A stretch of 5,531 nucleotides of DNA from Streptosporangiaceae bacterium (GCA_030041195.1 JASHOI010000312.1:1-5531), one strand, 5' to 3'; positions 1-5,531 are shown, counted from the stretch's first letter. Program-made: numbers and translations. The notes: generated by a model not told the origin, from the letters alone.

Positions 1-232
1 CGAGCGCGGCGATCGCGGGGACGTGCCGGGCCTGGCGGACCATGACGTACTGGGCGTCCCAGCTGACCACCGCCGCGGCGGCCGCGAGCAGTGCCAGCGC
101 GGCCATGGCGTTGCGCAGCCACGTTCGCCCGCTGTCAGCCGTGTGGCTGGTGGCTGGGCGGCTGGCTGGCCTGGCGGGCGCGGCGTGCCGGGGTGCGGTC
201 CACCGCTGGGTGGTTGCTGGGCAGTGGGTCAT
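1..232 (-). CDS. DUF2637 domain membrane protein, N-terminal part (runs off left edge)
   Basis: This leftward gene is cut by the window edge, leaving 77 residues. The first ~40 residues are Thr/Pro/Ala/Arg-rich and probably cytoplasmic. They are followed by a hydrophobic helix (about residues 43-60, NAMAALALLAAAAVVSW) and then WDAQYVMVRQARHVPAIAAL. This pattern is the start of the actinobacterial DUF2637 family, small multi-helix membrane proteins often carried by Streptomyces plasmids and integrative conjugative elements; their biochemical role is not known. I chose the ATG at 230-232. A GTG three codons upstream (239-241) is also possible, and an in-frame TAG lies just above it. Neither has a clear Shine-Dalgarno. 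The gene is divergent from the GntR regulator, and the palindrome between them suggests that the regulator controls it (inference). The family call rests on remembered family pattern. Confidence 0.72.
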   Translation of the reverse strand, partial: MTHCPATTQRWTAPRHAAPARPASRPATSHTADSGRTWLRNAMAALALLAAAAAVVSWDAQYVMVRQARHVPAIAAL

Positions 233-267
233 GTGGGTCACGGCGTCGTCACGGTCACGCTAGACCG

Positions 268-301
268 TCTGGCACATCTTATTTAAATCAGATATGTCAG
301 A
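268..301. promoter_or_regulatory. 34-bp imperfect palindrome, probable operator of the GntR regulator
   Basis: The arms TCTGGCACATCTTATTT and AAATCAGATATGTCAGA meet at TTTAAA (centre 284/285). When one arm is reverse-complemented, 14 of 17 positions pair. The site lies in the AT-rich gap between the divergent DUF2637 and GntR genes, about 36 bp from the former start and 85 bp from the latter. HutC/KorSA-type GntR proteins bind palindromes in their own divergent promoters, so autoregulation plus repression of the DUF2637 gene is the natural reading. The symmetry is seen directly; the function is inferred. Confidence 0.55.
276..281 (-). promoter_or_regulatory. Candidate -10 box for the DUF2637 gene
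   Basis: On the minus strand this reads TAAGAT, close to the actinomycete -10 consensus. It would place the transcript start about 35 nt upstream of the ATG at 232. It lies inside the palindrome, so a bound repressor would block it. No convincing -35 box is seen at 17-18 bp, so this is tentative. For the rightward regulator gene I see only a weak pair, TTGGCT at 317-322 and TATGGC at 341-346 (18 bp apart). Confidence 0.28.
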
Positions 302-385
302 ATGATGCAAGCCCGTTTGGCTGGGCATGCCCGCCGACGTTATGGCAAACTTGTATAGCCAAGGCAACGAAGAACAGGGGACGGT

Positions 386-1213
386 GTGTCACCACGGTCA
401 CGGGCCGAAGCTGCAGGCCGCGTGCCCGAGCGCCGGGACGTGTACGAACGGCTCGCCGACGAGCTGCGGCAGGCCATCACCTCCGGCCGGTACCAGCCGG
501 GGGACCGGCTGCCGTCCACGCTGGAGCTGATGGAGCGCACCGGGGTGGCGAACCTGACCGTCCGGGGCGCCTACCGGATGCTGGTCGAGGAAGGCCTCGT
601 CGAGCCGGTCGCCAAGAAAGGGTTCTACGTCCGCCGCCCCAGCGCGATGACCTGGCGCATGACCCCCGCCACCCGCGGCCGGCGTGTCACCGCCGACATG
701 CTGGACGGGTGGGCGGCCGACGTGGAAGCCGCGGGGCTGGGGCGCCGCGAGGACGTCAGCGTGGCGATCGAGGACTCCTCGGTGCCGGTGCTGGGGACCC
801 CGGTGGGGGAGCGGCTCGGGCTCGAGCCCGGATCGCGGGTCCTGGTCCGCCGTGGCATCCGCTACACCGCCCCGCCCGACGCCGGCCTGCCCGAGACCGC
901 GGACTCGCTGACTGACGAGTACTACCCCTACGACCTGGTCCGCGACAGCGCGCTGGCGTCGCCCGCCCCGGCCAGCCCCGTCGAGGCCCTGGCCGCGCTC
1001 GGCTACCGGCTGCGCGGTCACATCGATGAACTGCGGCCCCGGCTGGCCACCGCCGAGGAACGGCGGCTGATGAGCCTGCCCCAGGTCTCCGTCGTGCTCG
1101 AGCTGGCCCGCACCGCGCACACCGCCGACCGCACCCCGGTCCTGGTCATCCACCAGGTCCGCCGCGGCGACGGCGCCACCTTCACCTACGAGATCACCTA
1201 CCCCGGCAAGTAG
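386..1213 (+). CDS. GntR-family transcriptional regulator, HutC/UTRA subfamily (KorSA-like)
   Basis: This is a cytoplasmic DNA-binding repressor of 275 residues, full length for its subfamily (usually 240-280). Residues about 17-83 form the GntR winged helix-turn-helix: VYERLADELRQAITSGRY, then the hallmark PGDRLPS, the recognition-helix region GVANLTVRGAYRML and the wing EEGLVEPVAKKGFYV. Residues about 100-268 form a UTRA ligand-binding domain, with the typical YYPYDLV, a region ending in EALAALGYRL, the run TAEERRLM...PQVSVVLELART, and a closing strand FTYEITYPG. The ligand cannot be told from sequence. The start is GTG 386, preceded by AGGGG (376-380) with 5 nt spacing. HutC-type regulators such as KorSA of pSAM2 control transfer and replication genes of actinomycete integrative elements. 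The divergent DUF2637 gene fits such a context, and the palindrome at 268-301 is the likely operator. The family is certain; the mobile-element role is inferred. Confidence 0.93.
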   Translation: MSPRSRAEAAGRVPERRDVYERLADELRQAITSGRYQPGDRLPSTLELMERTGVANLTVRGAYRMLVEEGLVEPVAKKGFYVRRPSAMTWRMTPATRGRRVTADMLDGWAADVEAAGLGRREDVSVAIEDSSVPVLGTPVGERLGLEPGSRVLVRRGIRYTAPPDAGLPETADSLTDEYYPYDLVRDSALASPAPASPVEALAALGYRLRGHIDELRPRLATAEERRLMSLPQVSVVLELARTAHTADRTPVLVIHQVRRGDGATFTYEITYPGK

Positions 1214-1608
1214 GCATCCGCAGGCCCAGGCGCGGGCCACGGCCACTGATCCACAGTCTGGCGCGAGCGCAGGTGAGGGTCCAGCGCCCCTGGGCACTCC
1301 CTGTGCACAGCCACCTGGCGCGTGATCCGGTCTGTTTACTCAAGCCGATCTCGCCGGGATGGGCGAGAACCAGAGTGGTGCGCCCAGCCCGGGCCAGGCG
1401 CAGCGCGCAACGATGACCAGAAAGCCGGCCCGATGCCTGAGAACAGCGCCACCGGCACCCGCCTGCAGCCGGCCGCGGTGGCGAGCCCGGAGCCCGGGAC
1501 GCGCCAGCTCGCCGCCACGCCCAGCCTTGCGCGCCAGGTATCAGCGATCACCACCGCCGTCACCCGGGGCCAGGCCCGCCACCCGTTCGCCGCTACGCCC
1601 CAAGCGCC
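1214..1608. other. Stretch without a recognisable gene
   Basis: I find no supportable gene here. The longest rightward frame (an ATG at about 1438 reading MPENSATGTRL) has no ribosome site and is Pro/Ala/Thr-rich without family resemblance; the leftward frames are equally featureless. A short inverted repeat, GGCCC (1223-1227) and GGGCC (1234-1238), follows the regulator stop by 9 bp. It could be a weak terminator but has no T-run. No tRNA-like or attachment-site-like sequence was seen. The right side may be eroded upstream sequence of the MFS remnant. Confidence 0.4.
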
Positions 1609-1740
1609 AGGTCCGAACTGGCTCACGCAATCCGCACCGCCTTCACCGGGGGGCTGAACGGCCTGCTCGTCATCAGCGCGTCCTCGCCCTCGCCGGAGGC
1701 GTCCTCGCGGTGATCCGCGGCAAGGACTGCTATCCGGCTG
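1609..1740 (+). pseudogene. C-terminal remnant of an MFS (DHA2-type) transporter, frameshifted
   Basis: One frame (codons from 1612) reads SELAHAIRTAFTGGLNGL followed by LVISA. About 1680 the similarity moves to the next frame, which reads VLALAGGVLAVIRGKD and then CYP. Joined, these give an amphipathic entry, a ~20-residue hydrophobic helix and a basic RGKD tail. That is the pattern of the last transmembrane helix of 14-helix MFS drug/proton antiporters in actinomycetes, where the tail is typically A-L-A-G-x-L-A-x-x-L-I-R-G-K/R-D-F. One base appears to be missing near 1680, and a two-residue gap precedes IRGKD. Nothing recognisable as the preceding ~450 residues is present, so only the tail survives. 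It converges on the 3' end of the KamA-family gene and overlaps it slightly. The call rests on remembered family pattern over a short segment. Confidence 0.45.
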
Positions 1741-3079
1741 GCAGCGGCGATTTTGCAGGCCACAGCCCGGGCGGCGGCGCGGGGGGCGGCTGGAACGGGA
1801 ACCGGGTTGCGAACGCCGGCTCGAGGTCGGACAGCCAGACCGCGCCCGGGTGGAACCGGGCGAAGAAGCGCGGCCCCACCAGTACCGGGTCGCGGGCCGC
1901 GGTCATGTGCAAGACGAAGACCTTCTGACCGGCGATCTGGGTGACCCCGTCCACGCAGACCCGGCCCGGCGCCGTCTGCATCGATGGGCCGGGCACGGTC
2001 CGGCACAGCCCGGACACGCTGGCGAATGCGGCCTGGAAGATCTGCACCCCGGCGGCCAGCGTCACGGCGAAGTAGCCCTGCGGGCCGGTGTCGTGCATCA
2101 CGACCATGTCGTTGGGGATCATGCCCAGCCGCAGCTGCGCCCGCCACATCGCCGCCCACGCACGCGGGTCGTCGTTGACGGTCTTGACCAGCGGCGCCCG
2201 GGTACGGATTACAGCGCCGGCCGACCGGATCCGGGCCGCGGCGGCCACCGCGGCCGGCTGGCCGAGCTCGCGTGGGTGGCAGTACCACGCCATCACCGCC
2301 AGGGTCTTGTCGGCTGCGGTCACCTGCTCGAACAGCCGCAACGTGTCGCTGGCGCCCGGGTCGCCGGAAAACCGCTGCGGCCAGCAGCTCAGCGACTGGG
2401 TGGCGAACTCGATCGAGTCGATGTGCCCGAGGGCAGGGTCAAGCAGCGGCTCGACGTAACGGCGCAGCGCAGCCGCTCCCATCAGCATCGGGTCGGCACC
2501 GCTGATGGCCACGCTGGACACCTCAGAACATCCGCGCAGATACCGGACTATGTTATCCATATCGCCAGCGGCCACGCCCGGGCCCGGCTCGCCGGCCGGC
2601 CGCGCCCAGCCGAACCAGGAGGATGCGTGGCTGGCCTGGCCCTGCCGGGGGAAGATCGCCACCGTGCCCGGGTCCTCGTGCTGCATACCCGGCACGGGCT
2701 CGCGGCCCAGCTCCAGCGCTGGCTGCCCGGGAACCTCCCGGGTCCGGGCCGCGCGCGCGGCAGCGCGGATATGCGCATGCGGCGCTCCGCGGGCCAGCAG
2801 CCGGGCGATCGCGTGCACGTCCTTGGCGGGCAGCATGTCAGGCTGCGGGAAGAACAGCCGGTAGACCGGGTCGTCCGGTGCCGCCGCCCAGTCGATCAGG
2901 TGCTCGGTGATGTAGTCGTTGGCGCGGAATGGCACCACCGCGGCCACCGCCCGCGCCGCCAGCCGTTCGGCACCGCCCAGCCCGGCCCGCGCCAGCAGCC
3001 GGTCCAGCTCCCCGTCCGGGTAGGCCCGCAAACCGCGGCCTTCCCCGGCGGCCGCGGGCATGACCTGCCCAGCGTTCAT
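1730..3079 (-). CDS. KamA-family (lysine 2,3-aminomutase-like) radical-SAM homologue lacking the cluster cysteines
   Basis: The protein has 449 residues, the usual length for actinomycete KamA-family proteins; true family members use SAM, a [4Fe-4S] cluster and often PLP to migrate amino groups. Family landmarks run throughout: AAVVPFRANDYITEHLIDW (47-65), PVYRLFFPQPDMLP (71-84), AIFPRQGQ (141-148), LRRYVEPLLDP (205-215), CHPREL (267-272), AGAVIRTRAPL (287-297), VNDDPRAW (301-308), DTGPQGYFAV (330-339), SVSGLCRTVPGPSM (354-367), VCVDGVTQIAGQKVFVLH (374-391) and FFARFHPGAVWLSDLEPAF (405-423). At residues 149-160, where relatives have a CxxxCxxC cluster motif, it reads ASHASSWFGWAR: no cysteine, and about two residues shorter. 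The SAM-contact GGDP is GADP (194-197), and a lysine I expect after PG, a candidate PLP lysine, is Arg373. The C-terminus adds a proline-rich tail (PPPAPPP). The start ATG has GGAGGGAG upstream. It is either a pseudoenzyme or an intact-looking gene in early decay; radical-SAM activity is unlikely. Confidence 0.85.
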   Translation of the reverse strand: MNAGQVMPAAAGEGRGLRAYPDGELDRLLARAGLGGAERLAARAVAAVVPFRANDYITEHLIDWAAAPDDPVYRLFFPQPDMLPAKDVHAIARLLARGAPHAHIRAAARAARTREVPGQPALELGREPVPGMQHEDPGTVAIFPRQGQASHASSWFGWARPAGEPGPGVAAGDMDNIVRYLRGCSEVSSVAISGADPMLMGAAALRRYVEPLLDPALGHIDSIEFATQSLSCWPQRFSGDPGASDTLRLFEQVTAADKTLAVMAWYCHPRELGQPAAVAAAARIRSAGAVIRTRAPLVKTVNDDPRAWAAMWRAQLRLGMIPNDMVVMHDTGPQGYFAVTLAAGVQIFQAAFASVSGLCRTVPGPSMQTAPGRVCVDGVTQIAGQKVFVLHMTAARDPVLVGPRFFARFHPGAVWLSDLEPAFATRFPFQPPPAPPPGLWPAKSPLPAG

Positions 3080-3438
3080 GCAGCTCCCTCCGCTCGCCGC
3101 AGCCAGCCTGGCGCTGCAACCGCAGCACCCCGGCCCTTCCCGGCCAGCGCGTGAGCCGTGCGACGCGCCACTGCCCGGTCACCGCCACAAGAGCACGGGC
3201 CGCATCGGCCAGGGCAGAACCAGCGATAGACCGCGCTCATCACTTTCTCGCCGGACGGTAGATACCCGGTTGCCCGGGAAAGATCACGACGCCCAGCGAG
3301 CGTGGCCGGCCTGGTGCACCCGGCGGCTTCGGCGTTCGCGCGCATCCCGGCCCGGGCAGGCGAGGTTGCCACCATCACGGTGCCTTGCCAGCCTTGGCCG
3401 GCTGTGCCGCCAGGAGCCCGGGTGTTCAGCGGGACCAC
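3076..3438 (-). CDS. Doubtful small ORF upstream of the KamA-family gene, function unknown
   Basis: This is a 120-residue open frame from GTG 3438 to a TGA that overlaps the KamA start codon as ATGA, a configuration often seen in translationally coupled genes. The start overlaps the end of the flavoprotein pseudogene by 13 nt and has no Shine-Dalgarno. The product is Ala/Gly/Arg-rich with a small cysteine cluster (WFCPGRCGPCSCGG, about residues 71-84) but resembles no family I know. Third-position GC is about 77% by my count, lower than expected for a gene here. It may be coincidental, or an eroded remnant. If it is not real, 3080-3425 is a 346-bp gap in which I recognise nothing else. Confidence 0.2.
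   Translation of the reverse strand: MVPLNTRAPGGTAGQGWQGTVMVATSPARAGMRANAEAAGCTRPATLAGRRDLSRATGYLPSGEKVMSAVYRWFCPGRCGPCSCGGDRAVARRTAHALAGKGRGAAVAAPGWLRRAEGAA
3084..3091 (-). promoter_or_regulatory. Strong ribosome binding site of the KamA-family gene
   Basis: The minus strand reads GGAGGGAG four bases before the ATG at 3077-3079 (GGAGG itself is 7 nt away). It fixes the start at MNAGQVM rather than the second methionine at codon 7. A preserved strong site on a gene with lost catalytic residues argues that it may still be translated. Confidence 0.7.
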
Positions 3439-3855
3439 CCGGCGAGCCGGATCCCGGTGATGATCTTTGGGGTGATGGCGATGACATAGTCCATCTGGCC
3501 CTCAACCCACGGCTCGAGCCGCTGCTGGCAGCCGGCTACCGCGGCAGGCTCGCGGACCAGCCGGGCCAGCCCGGTCACGATCACACTCCATTCGGTGTGC
3601 CGGACCGGGTCCAGTTCGTCGGCCTCGTGGCAGACCACCGCGCCGTCCTCGGCGGCGTGTGCCACGATCGCCGACCCCAGATGAGACCGGATGATGATGA
3701 TGATGGTCTTGTCCTCGATCGGGTGGTTGACCGGGCGGATCGGCGGCAGCGCCTTCATGGTGAACACCACGCGGCCAAACCGACACACCTCTCAGCAGCT
3801 GCCAGCACTCGTCCTCGGTCAGGTCCAGAGCCTGCCGCGGCTGGGTGATCTGCAC
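3426..3855 (-). pseudogene. Pyridoxamine 5'-phosphate oxidase-like flavoprotein, broken by one frameshift
   Basis: Read with one base removed, this gives a ~143-residue protein, the normal size for small PNPOx-like split-barrel proteins that bind FMN or F420. The start GTG (3853-3855) has AGGAG 8 nt upstream and gives VQITQPRQALDLTEDECW then QLLRGVSV. The frame then breaks at GGTTTGG (A-run 3777-3779 on the plus strand), and the continuation is (C)RFGRVVFTMKALPPIRPVNH; deleting one T restores GVSVGRVVFT. The barrel continues with a five-isoleucine run then RSHLGSAIVAHAAEDG, VVCHEADELDP, WSVIVTGLARLV and WVEGQMDYVIAITPKIITGI. The actual substrate is unknown; small proteins of this family are mostly not true PdxH enzymes. 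As written, translation from GTG 3855 leaves the family frame after about 26 residues. Either a pseudogene or a sequencing error in a short homopolymer. Confidence 0.8.
3690..3704 (-). repeat. (ATC)5 trinucleotide run encoding five isoleucines
   Basis: Five tandem ATC codons lie in a beta-strand of the PNPOx-like protein (DKT-IIIII-RSHLG). Relatives as I remember them have two or three Ile/Val here, so this may be a slippage expansion. The length change is a multiple of three and does not shift the frame. Confidence 0.6.
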
Positions 3856-3863
3856 GACCCGCG

Positions 3864-3868
3864 CTCCT
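3864..3868 (-). promoter_or_regulatory. Ribosome binding site of the PNPOx-like gene
   Basis: AGGAG on the minus strand lies 8 nt before GTG 3855. It decides the start, because the open frame itself continues upstream for 68 more codons of low-complexity Pro/Gly/Arg sequence. Confidence 0.6.
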
Positions 3869-3953
3869 ATTTCTCGTCTCCTGCCATCGGCTTGCACCTT
3901 CCGGCAATATGCCGCGGCGCGGCCGCTGGTGCGCCCCGGCCGACCAATGATCT

Positions 3954-3972
3954 CCGGCAGGGTGCCTGCCCG
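3954..3972. terminator. Weak hairpin between the propeller and PNPOx-like genes
   Basis: CCGGCAGG, loop GTG, CCTGCCCG: 7 of 8 positions pair. It lies 120 bp past the propeller stop and has no T-run, so a terminator role is only possible. The 236-bp gap 3856-4091 also holds CAACC-GGT-GGTTG (4059-4071) and CGGCA-ATA-TGCCG (3902-3914). No gene is seen in the gap. Confidence 0.18.
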
Positions 3973-4091
3973 GCCAGGGGCTAAGGTCCCGGCCTGCCCA
4001 GGTTCCTCCGGAGGCCGCGGCCGCGGGCAGGCGCGCCGCGAGTACTCCGGTGCGGCCACAACCGGTGGTTGACCGGATGTTCTGATGGCTG

Positions 4092-5531
4092 TCAGCGCTC
4101 GCCTGCCAGTGATCGGGCGTCGAGGCCGATAACGGTTCCGTCGACCGCGACCGCGATGGCCAGATCGCCGTCGACGCTGAGCGGCGCCGCAACGGGGACA
4201 CCGAGTGGAATCTCGCGCAGCAGGCGTCCGGTGCGCGCGTCGAGAACGCGCAGCACACCGTCGAGACCCGGTGCGGCTAGCACGTCACCGATGAGGGCAG
4301 GAGAGGCGAACACCGGGTGCGGCGTGCGCGCATAGCTGGTGAGGGGAAACGGGCCAGTCCCGTTGGCCTGCGTGCGCCAGAGGACCGAGCCGTTGTCGCG
4401 GCTGAGCAGTGCGATGGTCTGGCCTGCGTCGGCGATAGCGATGCCCCATGGGGTGGACACGGGGGTAGCCGGGCTGAACGGACGCGACGTAGCCCCTGAC
4501 CCACACGCAGGCGCCTGTGGCGGCGTCGATCCGCGTGATGGCGCCTGGCGTGGGCAGGTAGAGCGCGGCGCTGACGGTGTCGTACAAGGGCGTGCCGATC
4601 GGTGTGCCGCCCACGGGGGCCCGGTCGGCGTCGTGGCACGGCGGCCAGCGGGTGGCGCCGGTGCGCAGCTCGAGCGCGGCCATCCCGTAAGGGACTGGGT
4701 GGCTGCCCACGAAGAGCAGATCCCCGGCCACGACCGGGGCCGCGTGCCCGACCAGTGTCTGGTACGGGGCCAGGTCTCGCCTTTCCCACCGCACAGCCCC
4801 GGTGACTGCATCGAGCGCCCGCAGGTGGGCGAGATCTCCTACCACGGCGAGCCCGTCGGCGACGACGGGGTCGGTCCATGCGAACAGTCGCAGCGGGTCG
4901 GGGGAGGGCACCCGCCAGCGTTCGGTACCGGTGGCGCGGTCCAGGCTCACTACGTCGCCGCTCACCTCGACGGCGATCACTGAGCCGGTGAGGACCGCTG
5001 GCGTGCCCTTGACCGAGGACCGCAGCTCGGCCAGCCAGCGGCGCGTGCCGTTGGCGCGGGAGAGGAACTCGACACCCCCGGCTGGGCTGTCCTCGTGCTT
5101 GACACCGATGATCACCCCGTCGTCCGCAATACGCGCTGGGGCGGTGTGTCCTGCTCCGGTGAGCTGGTGGCGCCAGCGCACGACATCCGTACTTGCCGTG
5201 GTGGGACGGGAGATGGCGGGGGCCTCGAAGGTGGCACGTTCCAGGCATGCTGCGCGGCGATGGCCCGGGTGTGCTCGGTGATCGTTGTTTCGCCCGCGTG
5301 CACGTCGGCGAAGTAGCAGTCCTCCAGCAGGTCGACGACCTCGATCAGCGCGCAGCGCATCTCCAGGCTGAGCGCGGCCACGACCTGTCCCGACGGCAGC
5401 GCGAACAGCCAGACCCGCGCCCCGGTCAGCGTTCCGGCATGCTGCCAGCGCGCGAATCGCAGCGTGCCGGGCTCCAGGGCCTCTTGATGTAACACTGCCG
5501 GGAGCTGGTCGGCAGACAGCCGGTAGTACCG
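4092..5531 (-). pseudogene. PQQ-like beta-propeller protein with novel N-terminal region, about two frameshifts, runs off right edge
   Basis: At least 480 codons of leftward coding sequence are spread over three frames. From about 5240 to 4092 the sequence encodes a BamB/quinoprotein-like propeller. Blade signatures recur: SRANGTRRW, DRATGTERW, DAVTGAVRW, ELRTGATRW, DAATGACVW, SRDNGSVLW and DARTGRLL, with hydrophobic strands such as DPVVADGLAVVGD between them, giving seven or eight blades. It ends VDGTVIGLDARSLAGER. The first shift is near 5215-5250, from a frame reading HTRAIAAQHAW to one reading ERATFEAPAISRP before VVRWRHQL; third-position GC favours the second frame there. The other shift is at the C-run 4493-4496: WVRG becomes ATSRPFSPATPV, and one base fewer restores the frame. 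No signal peptide is visible in the part seen, so it is probably cytoplasmic. Alternatively two overlapping genes meet near 5181 (GTG), with only the second shift real. The ligand is unknown; many such propellers bind no PQQ. Confidence 0.75.
5240..5531 (-). other. Unrecognised N-terminal region preceding the propeller
   Basis: The open frame enters from the right edge reading RYYRLSADQLPAVLHQE, so the true start is probably a few codons outside the window. It continues RFARWQHAGTLTGARVWLFA, LPSGQVVAALSLEMRCALIE, VVDLLEDCYFADVHAGE and TTITEHTRAIAAQHAW. The ~97 residues are well structured: mixed alpha/beta, few low-complexity tracts, GC-rich third positions. I do not recognise the family. Unshifted, this frame stays open until 5112, but from about 5240 it becomes Pro-rich and overlaps the propeller, so that part is a shadow. 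A GTG at 5493-5495 could start a shorter version but lacks a ribosome site. Confidence 0.5.

Noticed and set aside
91..915. 274-codon plus-strand frame crossing the promoter into the GntR gene
   Set aside because: It overlaps the GntR gene out of frame, spans the operator region, and becomes an Arg/Ala-rich shadow.
1223..1238. GGCCC/GGGCC inverted repeat as a firm terminator of the GntR gene
   Set aside because: A five-pair stem without a T-run in high-GC DNA is too weak to call on its own.
398..1297. 299-codon open frame on the minus strand, antisense to the GntR gene
   Set aside because: Shadow of a GC-rich gene; its product is Gly/Asp/Pro-rich low complexity, whereas the plus strand encodes unmistakable GntR and UTRA domains.
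1258..1322. CTGGCGCG repeated at 1258-1265 and 1315-1322 as possible attachment-site repeats
   Set aside because: An 8-mer of G/C-rich sequence is expected by chance, and no integrase or tRNA gene is nearby.
1850..3154. 434-codon open frame on the plus strand, antisense to the KamA-family gene
   Set aside because: It has no family resemblance, is rich in Arg/Gly/His/Pro, and has the pattern expected opposite a GC-rich gene; the minus strand has clear conserved motifs and a ribosome site.
1730..3855. A functional PLP link between the KamA-family and PNPOx-like proteins
   Set aside because: Small PNPOx-like split-barrel proteins are mostly not PLP-making enzymes, and both genes appear non-functional or altered; adjacency alone does not support it.
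3502..4059. Start of the PNPOx-like gene 68 codons further upstream
   Set aside because: The added residues are low complexity, and AGGAG at 3864-3868 points to GTG 3855.

Overview
The window is high-GC DNA with the codon habits of a streptomycete-type actinomycete: strong G/C in third codon positions, GTG starts and AGGAG/GGAGG ribosome sites. The protein families point the same way, with DUF2637, a HutC/KorSA-like GntR regulator, a KamA-family protein and a PQQ-like propeller. There are no RNA genes, CRISPR arrays or recognisable insertion sequences.

Left part (1-1213): the N-terminus of a DUF2637 membrane protein, leftward and cut by the window edge, and an intact GntR/UTRA regulator, rightward, are transcribed divergently. 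About 150 bp that are unusually AT-rich separate them and carry a 34-bp imperfect palindrome centred on TTTAAA. This arrangement is typical of actinomycete integrative conjugative elements and plasmids, so the left part is probably one end of such an element or a relic of one.

Middle (1214-1740): a stretch without an intact gene. It ends in what looks like the last membrane helix and tail of an MFS drug transporter, split by a frameshift.

Right part (1730-5531), all leftward: (i) an intact KamA-family (lysine 2,3-aminomutase-like) gene with an excellent ribosome site, but with every cysteine of the radical-SAM cluster motif missing; (ii) a pyridoxamine-5'-phosphate-oxidase-like flavoprotein gene broken by one extra base; (iii) a PQQ-like beta-propeller protein with an unrecognised N-terminal region, broken by about two frameshifts and running off the right edge.

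The picture is an accessory region in decay, or one with sequencing indels, next to a mobile-element module. The most unusual item is the KamA homologue: full length and well initiated, yet apparently unable to bind its iron-sulphur cluster. I see no clear evidence of a complete new multi-gene system.
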